64,000 nt of DNA from Acidovorax sp. NCPPB 4044. GTDB taxonomy: Bacteria; Pseudomonadota; Gammaproteobacteria; Burkholderiales; Burkholderiaceae_C. Positions 56,182-64,000 of the stretch are shown piece after piece; the stretch's first letter is position 1; every line of letters starts with the position of its first letter. The position numbers and the translations under genes were made by a program. Location of the stretch: contig NZ_JAMCOS010000001.1 in assembly GCF_028069655.1 (NCBI RefSeq), positions 1,208,001-1,272,000 on the forward strand, written 5' to 3'. The notes below the pieces were generated by a model. The model was not told where the DNA came from. It saw only the letters and a program-made list of their open reading frames with translations, and did no database searches.

Positions 56182-57242
56182 ACCGCAGAGACCCTGCTGC
56201 CGCTGCGCCGCCGCGCATCGGCCTGCTGGCCGCGGGCCCGCTCGATGCCATCACCGATGTGGCCGGCGTCACCGTGGGCCACGAGACGCTGGACGACGGG
56301 CCGGTGCAGACGGGCGTGACGGTCATCCACCCGCATGGACTCGACCCGTATCGCCACAAGGTGCCCGCGGGCGCCGCGGTGATCAATGGCTTCGGCAAGA
56401 GCGTCGGGCTGGTGCAACTGGCCGAGCTGGGCCAGATCGAGACGCCCATCGCGCTCACCAACACGTTTTCCGTCAGTGCCGTTGCGCAGGCGCAGATCCG
56501 CGATTGCATGCGCGCCAATCCTGAAACGGGGAGGGCGCTGCCCACCGTCAATCCGCTGGTGCTGGAGTGCAACGACGGTTTCCTGAACGACATCCAGCGC
56601 ATGGCTGTCGGGGACGGCCATTACCGGCGCGCGTGCGACGGCGCGGGCCCGCAGGTGCTGCAGGGCGCGGTCGGCGCCGGGCGCGGCATGTCGAGCTTCC
56701 AGCTCAAGGGCGGCATCGGTACCGCATCGCGCCGCGTGGCCCTGCGCCATGGCCGCCATTGCACGGTCGGGGCGCTCGTGCTGGCCAACTATGGCCTGCT
56801 GCCGCAACTGGTATGGGGCGGCAGGGCCATCGGCGCAGCGGTGGCGGCCGCGCTGGGCGATGTGCCGCATCTGCAGCGCGGGCCGGAGAAGGGCTCGATC
56901 ATCATGGTGCTGGCCACCGACGCTGCCCTCGATGCGCGCCAGCTCGGTCGACTGGCGCTGCGCGCCGCGGCCGGGCTGGCACGCACCGGTTCGGTCTATG
57001 GACACGGCAGCGGCGATATCGCCCTGGCGTTTTCCACCGCCTACACGCTGCCGCACCTGCCGGAAGTGCCGATGCCGGCGGTCTCCCTGGTGCACGAAGC
57101 CTCGCTCGACGGCCTGTTCCAGGCGGCTGCGGACAGCGTCGAGCAGGCCATCGTCCATGCGCTGTGGCATGCGCAGCCTGTCTCGGGGCGGGATGGGCAC
57201 CAACGCCCGGCGCTGCGCGACCTGCTCTCCAACCTGTTCTGA
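56178..57242 (+). CDS. P1-family (DmpA-type) aminopeptidase
   Basis: 354 residues. Self-processing Ntn-like hydrolase: cleavage is expected between Gly239 and Ser240 ([12 protein letters not shown]), the DmpA nucleophile position. [13 protein letters not shown] near the N-terminus and [13 protein letters not shown] are family marks. DmpA/BapA enzymes release N-terminal D-Ala, L-Ala or beta-amino acids from peptides, so it may attack beta- or D-peptides brought in by GsiABCD. Cytoplasmic. Confidence 0.92.
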   Translation: MNRRDPAAAAPPRIGLLAAGPLDAITDVAGVTVGHETLDDGPVQTGVTVIHPHGLDPYRHKVPAGAAVINGFGKSVGLVQLAELGQIETPIALTNTFSVSAVAQAQIRDCMRANPETGRALPTVNPLVLECNDGFLNDIQRMAVGDGHYRRACDGAGPQVLQGAVGAGRGMSSFQLKGGIGTASRRVALRHGRHCTVGALVLANYGLLPQLVWGGRAIGAAVAAALGDVPHLQRGPEKGSIIMVLATDAALDARQLGRLALRAAAGLARTGSVYGHGSGDIALAFSTAYTLPHLPEVPMPAVSLVHEASLDGLFQAAADSVEQAIVHALWHAQPVSGRDGHQRPALRDLLSNLF

Positions 57243-57270
57243 AGCACGGCTTTTCCTGCTTCTTTCCATT

Positions 57271-57294
57271 CATCCGCATCCGCATCCGCATCCG
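57271..57294 (+). repeat. four tandem copies of CATCCG
   Basis: Four perfect 6-base repeats followed by CATTGG, in the 67-base gap between the P1 peptidase and the M55 gene. The last copy ends 15 bases before the M55 start, where the ribosome site should be; no clear Shine-Dalgarno is visible there. Confidence 0.85.
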
Positions 57295-57309
57295 CATTGG
57301 CAGCGTCCC

Positions 57310-58128
57310 ATGAAAATTCTCATCTCCGTCGACATCGAAGGCGTGGCCGGCGTCTATCACCCTGAGCAGGTCCGGGCCGGCAACCCGGAGTACGAGCGCG
57401 CACGGCGCCTCATGACCGCCGAAGCCAATGCGGCGGTAGCAGGCGCGTTCGACGGGGGGGCGCAGGAGGTCTTCGTGAACGATTCGCACGGGGGGTTTCG
57501 CAACATGCCGCCGGACCTGCTCGATGCACGCGCCCAGGCCATCCAGGGCAAGCCGCGCTATCTGAGCATGGTGGCCGGCGTGGAGCTGGGCATGGATGGT
57601 GTCTGCCTGATCGGATACCACTCGCGTGCGCAGGGACGCGGCATCCTGGCCCACACGATCAACAGTTTCGCGTTCGCAAGCATTGCGTTCAACGGGCGCG
57701 AACTGGGCGAGGCGGGCATCTACGGAGCGCTGGCCGGGGCCTATGGCGCACCGGTCATCGCCGCATCCGGCGACGATGTGTTCATCGAAGAGAACCGCAG
57801 CCTCTTTCCGCATGCCCGCTTTGTGCAGACCAAGCGCGCCACCGGCGCCACCAGCGGCATCAGTCTGTCACCCGAACGGGCCTGTGCGGCGATCCGCGAG
57901 GGCGTGGGCCAGGCGATGGCACAGGCGCGCAATGCTGCGCCGTTCTGCATCGACGGGCCGGTCACGGTCGAACTGGTGGCGCAGACGACGGCGCTGGCCG
58001 ATCTGTTCTGCCAGTGGCCGACGCTGGAGCGCATGTCTTCCGATGCGCTGCGATTCACGGCACCCGATACCGAATCGGCCGTGCGCATGGTCAACGGCCT
58101 CTCGGCCATGTCGAGCATGCTCAGATGA
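57310..58128 (+). CDS. M55-family D-aminopeptidase (DppA-like)
   Basis: 272 residues. Zinc-site residues in [10 protein letters not shown] (Asp8, Glu10), [10 protein letters not shown] and GYHSRAQ follow the DppA pattern. DppA of Bacillus subtilis is a D-amino acid aminopeptidase. Its stop overlaps the racemase gene (ATGA). With the previous gene it makes a pair of unusual-peptide hydrolases. Confidence 0.92.
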   Translation: MKILISVDIEGVAGVYHPEQVRAGNPEYERARRLMTAEANAAVAGAFDGGAQEVFVNDSHGGFRNMPPDLLDARAQAIQGKPRYLSMVAGVELGMDGVCLIGYHSRAQGRGILAHTINSFAFASIAFNGRELGEAGIYGALAGAYGAPVIAASGDDVFIEENRSLFPHARFVQTKRATGATSGISLSPERACAAIREGVGQAMAQARNAAPFCIDGPVTVELVAQTTALADLFCQWPTLERMSSDALRFTAPDTESAVRMVNGLSAMSSMLR

Positions 58129-58880
58129 GCGGCGCGGCGCACAAAGATTCATCGGCCTCGCCGTCCACGGTGGGCATCCTGGCCGGCATGGGGCCTGCGG
58201 CGGGCGTGGACTTTGCCCGGCTGTTCGTCCGCGCTTCGGAGCGCTGGCTGCGATCGCACGGCCACCCTGTGCAGGACCAGGCCTTTCCGGAGCACTGGAT
58301 CGCCCAGGTGCCGGTGTCGGACCGCACGCAGGCATTGCAGGACCCGGCCGCACCGCAGCCGCTGGAGGGCCTGGCCGGCGCGTTGCAGCGGCTGGGCATG
58401 CTGGGTGCCCGTGCGGTGGCGATGTCGTGCAACACCGCGCATGCATGGCACGGCGCTTTGCAGTCCCGTGTGCCCGGCGTGGAGCTGCTGCACATTGCAC
58501 GGGAGACCGCTGCCGAATTGCAGCGCCGCGGCATTCGCCGCGCTGCCTTGCTCGCCACGCAGGGAACCTATCGCATGGGGCTTTACGAACAGGCGTTTGC
58601 GGCGCATGGCATCGAGTGCGTGCTGCCGTCCGAACAGGCGCGGAAATGGCTGATGGAGGGCATCTACGAGGGCGTCAAGGCAGGCAATATGCCGCTGGCC
58701 CGCAGCCGTTTTGCCGACGCGTGCCAGCAGGTGCTGGGGCTGCACGGCGACGTTGCACTGGTGATGGCCTGCACCGAAATCCCCCTGGCATTGCCCGACG
58801 CGCCGCAGGCCGGGGGCTGGACGCTGATCGACCCTTCGGACATCCTTGCCACGGCCCTGGCGCGGCGGGCCTACGGCTGA
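58125..58880 (+). CDS. aspartate/glutamate racemase-family protein
   Basis: 251 residues, Asp/Glu racemase superfamily: [14 protein letters not shown] at the N-terminus and two catalytic Cys, Cys102 (AMSCNTAH) and Cys216 (VMACTEIPL). It would convert D- and L-Asp or Glu released by the peptidases, feeding them to normal metabolism. It overlaps the M55 gene and ends the operon. Confidence 0.9.
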   Translation: MSGAAHKDSSASPSTVGILAGMGPAAGVDFARLFVRASERWLRSHGHPVQDQAFPEHWIAQVPVSDRTQALQDPAAPQPLEGLAGALQRLGMLGARAVAMSCNTAHAWHGALQSRVPGVELLHIARETAAELQRRGIRRAALLATQGTYRMGLYEQAFAAHGIECVLPSEQARKWLMEGIYEGVKAGNMPLARSRFADACQQVLGLHGDVALVMACTEIPLALPDAPQAGGWTLIDPSDILATALARRAYG

Positions 58881-58948
58881 GGCCTCGGGTTCTGCCAGCG
58901 ACGGCGGGGCAGGGCAGCCCGGCCGTGCAGGGCGGCCACAATAGCACC

Positions 58949-60931
58949 ATGTCCGATGTGCATTCCGATGAACTGCTCGCCCAGGTGGCTTCCCTGCCGC
59001 CGTTGCCGGGCGTGTACCGATATTTCGACGCCCAGGGCGGGCTGCTCTACGTAGGCAAGGCGCGCAACCTCAAGAAGCGTGTCTCCAGCTATTTCACGAA
59101 GACCCACGGTGGGACGCGCATCGGCCACATGGTGGGCAAGATCGTGCGGCTGGAAACCACCGTGGTGCGCTCCGAGGCCGAGGCGCTGCTGCTGGAAAAC
59201 AACCTCATCAAGTCGCTGGCCCCGCGCTACAACATCCTCTTTCGCGACGACAAGAGCTACCCGTACCTCAAGATCACCGGCGTTGCGGCGCGCGATGGCA
59301 CGGGCGACCAGCCCGGCCAGCGCTTTCCGCGCATCGCCTACTACCGCGGTGCCGTCGACAAGCGCCACCGGTATTTCGGCCCTTACCCGGGGGCCTGGGC
59401 GGTCAAGGAAACGATCCTGCTGCTGCAGAAGGTATTCCGCCTGCGAACCTGCGAGGACACCGTCTTCGCGAACCGCACGCGGCCGTGCCTGCTCTACCAG
59501 ATCAAACGCTGCTCCGGCCCCTGCGTGGACCTCATATCCACCGAAGCCTATGCCCACGATGTGGCGAATGCGGACGCCATGCTGCGCGGCGAAACCAAGG
59601 AACTGCTGGAGGCGTTGGAGGCGCGGATGATGGCGCACTCCGAACAGCTGGAATTCGAGCAGGCGGCGGAGATCCGCAACCAGATCACGGCCCTTTCCCG
59701 CGTGCTGCACCAGCAGGCCATTGAGACGGCTTCCGACAAGGATGTCGACATCCTCGCGGTGAAGGTGCTGGGCGGTCGGGCCTGCGTGAACCTGGCCATG
59801 GTGCGCGGTGGCCGGCACCTCGGCGATCGGGCCTACTTTCCCGTGCATGTCGAAGATGCCGCCGCCATTTTCCAGGACGAAGACGCACCGGAGGCACCGG
59901 CAGGACCGCCGGGGCCGTACTCCGGCAGTGGCCTGGCACGCCGTGCGGTCGAGGCCCAGGTGCTGGAGGCTTTCATTGCGCAGCACTACATCGGCGTGGC
60001 CGTCCCATCGGCGCTGGTGACCAGCGAGCCGGTGGACCGGGCGCTGCTGGAAGCGCTTTCCCAGCAGGTCGGCATGCGCGTGAATGCGGTGCACCAGCCG
60101 CGCGAGCAACGCCGTGCCTGGCTGGACATGGCACAGAAGAACGCCGACATCCAGCTCGCGCGGCTTCTCTCCGAAGAAGGCTCGCAGCAGGCGCGCACTC
60201 GGGCGCTGGCCGAGGCACTCGATCTGCCGATGGACGACCTGGATGCGCTCACGATCGAGTGCTTCGACATCTCCCACACGGCGGGCGAGTCCACGCAGGC
60301 CTCCTGCGTGGTGTTCCACCATCACAAGATGCAGAGCAGCGAGTACCGCCGCTACAAGATCGAAGGCATCACCGGCGGAGATGACTACGCCGCCATGCGC
60401 CAGGTGCTCTCCCGGCGCTACAGCAAGGTTGTGGAAGCGCAGCGCGAGGCCGGAGGCGCAGACCCCGCACCTGGGCAGGCCCGGCTGCCGGACCTGGTGC
60501 TGATCGATGGGGGCAAGGGGCAGGTGAGCATGGCGCGGGAGGTGTTCACCGAACTGGGGCTGGACCTGGCGCGCATCGTCGGCGTGGAGAAGGGCGAGGG
60601 CCGCAAGGTGGGCCTGGAAGAACTGGTCTTTGCCGACGGGCGCGAGAAGGTTTACCTGGGCCGAGATTCCGCCGCGCTGATGCTGGTTGCCCAGATCCGC
60701 GACGAAGCCCACCGTTTCGCCATCACCGGCATGCGGGCCGCCCGCGCGCGGGTGCGCGTCGGCGGCGGGCAACTCGAGGAGATCCCCGGGGTGGGGCCCA
60801 AGAAGCGAGCACGGCTGCTGCAGCGCTTCGGCGGCGTGCGGGGGGTGGCGGCGGCCAGCGTGGAGGACTTGGCGACGGTGGACGGCATTTCTCTGGAGCT
60901 GGCGCAGGAGATCTATCGCGCTCTGCGGTAA
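58949..60931 (+). CDS. uvrC: UvrC, excinuclease ABC subunit C
   Basis: 660 residues. GIY-YIG nuclease domain ([22 protein letters not shown]), UVR motif near 205-240 ([12 protein letters not shown]), RNase-H-like C-terminal nuclease ([22 protein letters not shown]) and a helix-hairpin-helix end ([17 protein letters not shown]). It makes both incisions in nucleotide excision repair. ATG 58949 replaces a longer upstream frame that overlaps the racemase gene. A 20-residue insert near 305-325 ([13 protein letters not shown]) is longer than in E. coli. Confidence 0.97.
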   Translation: MSDVHSDELLAQVASLPPLPGVYRYFDAQGGLLYVGKARNLKKRVSSYFTKTHGGTRIGHMVGKIVRLETTVVRSEAEALLLENNLIKSLAPRYNILFRDDKSYPYLKITGVAARDGTGDQPGQRFPRIAYYRGAVDKRHRYFGPYPGAWAVKETILLLQKVFRLRTCEDTVFANRTRPCLLYQIKRCSGPCVDLISTEAYAHDVANADAMLRGETKELLEALEARMMAHSEQLEFEQAAEIRNQITALSRVLHQQAIETASDKDVDILAVKVLGGRACVNLAMVRGGRHLGDRAYFPVHVEDAAAIFQDEDAPEAPAGPPGPYSGSGLARRAVEAQVLEAFIAQHYIGVAVPSALVTSEPVDRALLEALSQQVGMRVNAVHQPREQRRAWLDMAQKNADIQLARLLSEEGSQQARTRALAEALDLPMDDLDALTIECFDISHTAGESTQASCVVFHHHKMQSSEYRRYKIEGITGGDDYAAMRQVLSRRYSKVVEAQREAGGADPAPGQARLPDLVLIDGGKGQVSMAREVFTELGLDLARIVGVEKGEGRKVGLEELVFADGREKVYLGRDSAALMLVAQIRDEAHRFAITGMRAARARVRVGGGQLEEIPGVGPKKRARLLQRFGGVRGVAAASVEDLATVDGISLELAQEIYRALR

Positions 60932-60990
60932 GTGGAGTGGCGCGTGCGCCTGATCGCGGACGGTCGTGGTGGCATGACACAATCGCCTCC

Positions 60991-61560
60991 ATGTTCCTGA
61001 CCATCCCCACCATCATGACCTGGACGCGCATCGTCGCGATACCTTTGATCGTGGGTGTGTTCTATGCGCCGCTGGAACCCGCCACGCGCAATCTCATCGC
61101 CACGGTGATGTTCGTGGTTTTCGCCGCGACCGACTGGCTCGATGGCTACCTAGCACGCAAGCTCAACCAGACTTCGTCGTTCGGTGCTTTCCTCGACCCG
61201 GTGGCCGACAAATTCCTCGTGTGCGCATCGCTGCTGGTGCTGGTGCAATTGCAGCGTGCGGATGTGTTCGTGGCCCTCATCATCATCGGCCGGGAGATCG
61301 CGATATCGGCCTTGCGCGAATGGATGGCGCAGATCGGCGCGTCGCGCAGCGTGGCCGTGCACATGCTCGGCAAATTGAAGACCACCGTGCAGATGATCGC
61401 CATCCCCTTCCTGCTCTACGACGGGCGCATCGGAGGCTCCATCGACACCGGTGTGTGGGGGACCTGGCTGATCTGGATCGCCGCCGTGCTCACCGTGTGG
61501 TCGATGGTCTACTACCTGCGCAAGGCACTGCCCGAGATTCGGGCACGGGTCAAGAAATAG
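60991..61560 (+). CDS. pgsA: PgsA, CDP-diacylglycerol-glycerol-3-phosphate phosphatidyltransferase
   Basis: 189 residues, five to six membrane helices. The CDP-alcohol phosphotransferase motif D-G-x2-A-R-x8-G-x3-D-x3-D is complete: Asp51, Gly52, Ala55, Arg56, Gly65, Asp69, Asp73. It makes phosphatidylglycerophosphate in the inner membrane. It follows uvrC, as in many proteobacteria. Confidence 0.95.
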   Translation: MFLTIPTIMTWTRIVAIPLIVGVFYAPLEPATRNLIATVMFVVFAATDWLDGYLARKLNQTSSFGAFLDPVADKFLVCASLLVLVQLQRADVFVALIIIGREIAISALREWMAQIGASRSVAVHMLGKLKTTVQMIAIPFLLYDGRIGGSIDTGVWGTWLIWIAAVLTVWSMVYYLRKALPEIRARVKK

Positions 61561-61885
61561 GGCCGGGCCGGTGGCCGGCAGGGTAGGGCGCGAGTGTCAA
61601 TTGGTGCTTGCGATACACCTCGCAGTGGGTGCCCCGTAAACCCTCTGCAATGCGAGAAACTCCCGTAAATTGCGGCTAAAATCGCGGTTTTCGCCGTCGC
61701 AAAACGGCCCGTTGTATTGACACCCGGAAAGTCGATGGTTTTAATCTGGCACAGCAGACTCTGCGCCCCGTGCCAGTCCCTCCCCCGCCCCATATCAAGC
61801 CCCGCTTCCAGCGGCTGCATTGGCGCGTGTGAAGGCGCAGATTTGCACCAGACATTCCATCTACTCTTTTCCCGAGAGGCTTCTT
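61561..61885 (+). other. 325-base leader and promoter region of the HU gene
   Basis: No gene is seen. It carries the promoter described separately and a 140-base untranslated leader. The first half is intergenic GC-rich DNA without a recognisable terminator for pgsA. Confidence 0.55.
61717..61745 (+). promoter_or_regulatory. sigma70 promoter of the HU gene
   Basis: TTGACA (61,717-61,722) and TTTAAT (61,740-61,745) are separated by exactly 17 bases, close to consensus. Transcription should begin near 61,752, giving a leader of about 134 bases before GTG 61886. Confidence 0.75.
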
Positions 61886-62158
61886 GTGAATAAAACCGAA
61901 CTGATTGAGCACATCGCTAACAATGCCGACATTTCCAAGGCCGCAGCGGCTCGCGCGCTGGAGTCCACGATCGAAGCGGTGAAGAAGACCTTGAAGAAGG
62001 GCGGCACGGTGTCTCTGGTCGGTTTCGGTACCTTCGCGGTGGGCAAGCGCGCCGCCCGCACGGGCCGTAATCCCCGTACCGGTGATACGATTAAGATCAA
62101 GGCTGCTAAAGTTCCGAAGTTCCGCCCCGGTAAGGCATTGAAAGATGCCCTCAACTGA
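61886..62158 (+). CDS. hupB: HU-family DNA-binding protein (beta type)
   Basis: 90 residues, the exact HU length, from GTG 61886 (GAGAGG upstream). [20 protein letters not shown] starts it and the DNA-binding arm is [18 protein letters not shown] with [12 protein letters not shown] at the end. HU bends and compacts DNA and helps replication and recombination. A longer in-frame upstream Met is rejected because the extra residues are not HU-like. Confidence 0.96.
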   Translation: MNKTELIEHIANNADISKAAAARALESTIEAVKKTLKKGGTVSLVGFGTFAVGKRAARTGRNPRTGDTIKIKAAKVPKFRPGKALKDALN

Positions 62159-62176
62159 GGCTCGAGGTTTAAGGTG

Positions 62177-62252
62177 GGGTGCTTAGCTCAGTTGGTAGAG
62201 CGGCGCCCTTACAAGGCGTAGGTCGGCGGTTCGACCCCGTCAGCACCCACCA
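62177..62252 (+). tRNA. tRNA-Val (anticodon TAC)
   Basis: 76 bases with encoded CCA: acceptor GGGTGCT pairs with AGCACCC, D-arm with AGTTGGTA loop, anticodon arm GCGCC-CTTACAA-GGCGT (TAC reads GTA valine codons), T-arm GGCGG-TTCGACC-CCGTC. It differs from the tRNA-Val(GAC) fragment at the island boundary and is intact. Confidence 0.96.
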
Positions 62253-62258
62253 CCGATC

Positions 62259-62284
62259 AAAAGGCGAACGAAAGTTCGCCTTTT
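62259..62284 (+). terminator. Rho-independent terminator of tRNA-Val
   Basis: GGCGAAC, loop GAAA, GTTCGCC, flanked by A4 and T4, six bases after the tRNA end. Confidence 0.9.
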
Positions 62285-62310
62285 CTTTTGTCGCGACTGA
62301 AAGACCGAAA

Positions 62311-64000
62311 ATGTTTGAATCCATCCGCAAGCACTCCAAGATCGTCATGATCGCGTTGTTCTTGCTGATCATTCCGTCGTTTGTCCTGGTGGGCATCGAT
62401 CGGAACTACTTCACCAGCAAGAGCCCGGTGGTGGCGCGCGTGGATGGCCATGACATCACGCAGGACGACTGGGACAACGCTCACCGCACCGAGACGGATC
62501 GCATCCGCGCGCAGTCTCCTTCTGTCGATCCGAAGCTGCTGGATTCGCCCCGCGCCCGATACGCCACACTGGAGCGGCTGGTCCGTGATCGCGTGCTGCA
62601 GACCGCAGCCACGAAGATGCACCTCATTGCGAGCGATGCACAACTGGCCCGAACGCTGCAAGGCATTCCTGCGATCGCCTCGCTCAAGCGTCCGGATGGT
62701 TCTTTGGATACGGAAGCCTATCGCGCTCTTGTGGGCTCGCAGGGACTGACGCCCGAAGGCTTCGAGGCCAATGTGCGGCGCGAACTGTCGATCAACCAGG
62801 TCATGGGTGGAGTCATGGGCTCTGCATTCGCCGGCCAGGAGCAGGCACGCCTAGCGCTGGATGCGCTCTACCAGCGCCGCGAAATCCAGGTCGCACGGTT
62901 CACTGCCAGCGATTTCGCCAGCAAGGTCACGCCCACCGACGCCGACCTGGAGACCTACTACAAATCCCACGAGGCGCAGTTCCGCCAATCGGAGCAGGCC
63001 AATGTGGAGTATGTGGTGCTGGATCTCGACGCGGTGCGTTCCAGCATCACGCTCAGCGACGACGATCTGAAGACCTACTACAAGGAAAACCTGGAGCGTA
63101 TCGCAGGCAAGGAAGAGCGCCGTGCCAGCCATATCCTGATCAACGCCAGCAAGGATGCGCCTGCCGCAGAGCGCGAGAAGGCCAAGGCCCGCGCGACCGA
63201 GTTGCTGGCGCAGGTGCGCAAAGCGCCGGGCACCTTTGCCGAGGTGGCTCGCAAGTCCTCGCAGGACACGGGCTCTGCCTCCTCTGGCGGAGACCTGGGC
63301 TTTTTCGCGCGGGGTGCCATGGTCAAGCCGTTCGAAGATGCCGCCTTCTCGATGAAGAAGGGCGACATCAGCGATGTGGTCGAAAGCGACTTCGGCTACC
63401 ACATCATCCAACTCAACGACATCAAGACGCCCAAGCAGCCGAGCTTCGAAGAAGTGCGCGCCAAGCTGGAGGCAGAGGCCAAGCAGCAGCAGGCCCAACG
63501 GAAGTTCGCAGAGCTTGCGGAAGTCTTCTCGAACACGGTCTACGAGCAGGCGGACAGCCTGCAACCGGTTGCCGACAAGCTGAAGCTGAAAATCCAGACC
63601 GCCAATGGCATCGCCCGCGTGCCCCGCCCCGATGCCCAGGGCCCGCTCGCGAATGCGCGTTTCCTGGAAGCGCTCTTCTCGTCGGATTCGGTGCAAAACA
63701 AGCGCAATACCGAAGCCATCGAGGCCGGGCCCAGCACGTTGGTGGCCGGGCGGGTGGTCACGCATACGCCTGCCCAGACACCCGCCTTCGAGCAGGTGAA
63801 GCCCCGCGTGCGCGAATTGTTCGTGGCGGACCGTTCTGCCGAACTGGCACGTCAGGAAGGCGAAGCCAAGCTGAACGCATGGAAGGCTGCACCTGCAAGC
63901 GCATCTGGTCTGTCCACGGCCGTTACCGTATCGCGCGACAAGCCTCAGAACCAACCCCGCCCCGTGGTGGATGCGGCCCTGCAGGCCAATGCCGACACGC
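62311..64000 (+). CDS. ppiD: PpiD-like membrane-anchored peptidyl-prolyl isomerase, 3' end cut
   Basis: 563 residues are visible from ATG 62311 and the frame is open to the window end. One N-terminal membrane helix (about 10-28), a SurA_N-type chaperone region (with [11 protein letters not shown]), and a parvulin domain (from about 265: [12 protein letters not shown] ... [23 protein letters not shown]). PpiD sits at the SecYEG exit and helps fold periplasmic and outer-membrane proteins. It follows tRNA-Val and the HU gene, the same order as hupB-ppiD in many proteobacteria. A full protein is about 640 residues, so around 80 are missing. Confidence 0.93.
   Translation, partial: MFESIRKHSKIVMIALFLLIIPSFVLVGIDRNYFTSKSPVVARVDGHDITQDDWDNAHRTETDRIRAQSPSVDPKLLDSPRARYATLERLVRDRVLQTAATKMHLIASDAQLARTLQGIPAIASLKRPDGSLDTEAYRALVGSQGLTPEGFEANVRRELSINQVMGGVMGSAFAGQEQARLALDALYQRREIQVARFTASDFASKVTPTDADLETYYKSHEAQFRQSEQANVEYVVLDLDAVRSSITLSDDDLKTYYKENLERIAGKEERRASHILINASKDAPAAEREKAKARATELLAQVRKAPGTFAEVARKSSQDTGSASSGGDLGFFARGAMVKPFEDAAFSMKKGDISDVVESDFGYHIIQLNDIKTPKQPSFEEVRAKLEAEAKQQQAQRKFAELAEVFSNTVYEQADSLQPVADKLKLKIQTANGIARVPRPDAQGPLANARFLEALFSSDSVQNKRNTEAIEAGPSTLVAGRVVTHTPAQTPAFEQVKPRVRELFVADRSAELARQEGEAKLNAWKAAPASASGLSTAVTVSRDKPQNQPRPVVDAALQANADT

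Noticed and set aside
57271..57294. CRISPR-like array
   Set aside because: Six-base units without spacers; a simple tandem repeat.
58871..60982. 703-codon open frame on the minus strand across uvrC
   Set aside because: Exact antisense of uvrC codons, no start signal and no protein-like pattern.

Overview
The window looks like a high-GC betaproteobacterium of the Comamonadaceae, most likely Acidovorax/Paracidovorax. This is inferred from gene content, not from a database match: four Bug/TctC-type solute receptors, an EF-P with Arg32 next to the rhamnosyltransferase EarP, PhaR, a GsiABCD-type peptide importer, and general codon use. The left half (1 to about 31,567) is acquired DNA. The right half (about 31,568 to 64,000) reads as host chromosome.

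Acquired region. Bases 1-8448 are one dense cargo operon: an acyl-CoA dehydrogenase cut by the window edge, a ThDP-dependent enzyme, two Bug receptors, an M20 amidohydrolase, an NAD-dependent semialdehyde dehydrogenase and a YeiH/COG2855 putative sulfate exporter. A LysR regulator (8580-9467) follows. The complete mating-pair module comes next (9727-21943: traG, a CopG-like gene, trbBCDEJKLFGI and a DUF2274 gene), in the order of Tn4371-family ICEs. No relaxase or partition genes are in view, so they should lie to the left. From 22.4 to 27.0 kb the DNA is markedly AT-richer and carries two convergent gene sets: an SAMHD1-like HD phosphohydrolase, a DNA methyltransferase and a second SAM methyltransferase running right; a P-loop (deoxy)nucleotide-kinase-like protein and a seven-helix membrane protein running left. 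I consider this five-gene set the best candidate for an undescribed system. The island ends with alpA, a PIN-like protein, a RES/Xre toxin-antitoxin pair with two operator palindromes, and a tyrosine integrase beside a 3'-terminal tRNA-Val(GAC) fragment at about 31,522-31,567. That fragment, followed by a terminator, marks the right att site. The left att site, with the rebuilt tRNA, must be outside the window.

Chromosomal region. It holds a PQQ-type aldose dehydrogenase, a truncated mntP remnant, a PfpI/DJ-1 protein, phaR, rimO, mntH, an MFS organic-acid carrier, a secreted protein of unknown function, and efp with earP and a LysR gene on the minus strand. The earP gene contains an inverted pair of 31-bp repeats translated as two peptide inserts. 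Next are a CoA-transferase/HMG-CoA-lyase-like pair with two Bug receptors, then an RpiR regulator with a peptide-salvage operon (isoaspartyl peptidase, gsiABCD, P1-family peptidase, M55 D-aminopeptidase, Asp/Glu racemase-like). The window closes with uvrC, pgsA, HU, an intact tRNA-Val(TAC) and the 5' part of ppiD.

How the genes work together: the cargo operon looks like uptake and oxidation of an amide or acid substrate with export of an anion. The trb genes build a type IV secretion channel. The accessory block looks like defence and stability functions. The chromosomal peptide operon imports small peptides and cleaves unusual (isoaspartyl, beta- or D-) bonds.
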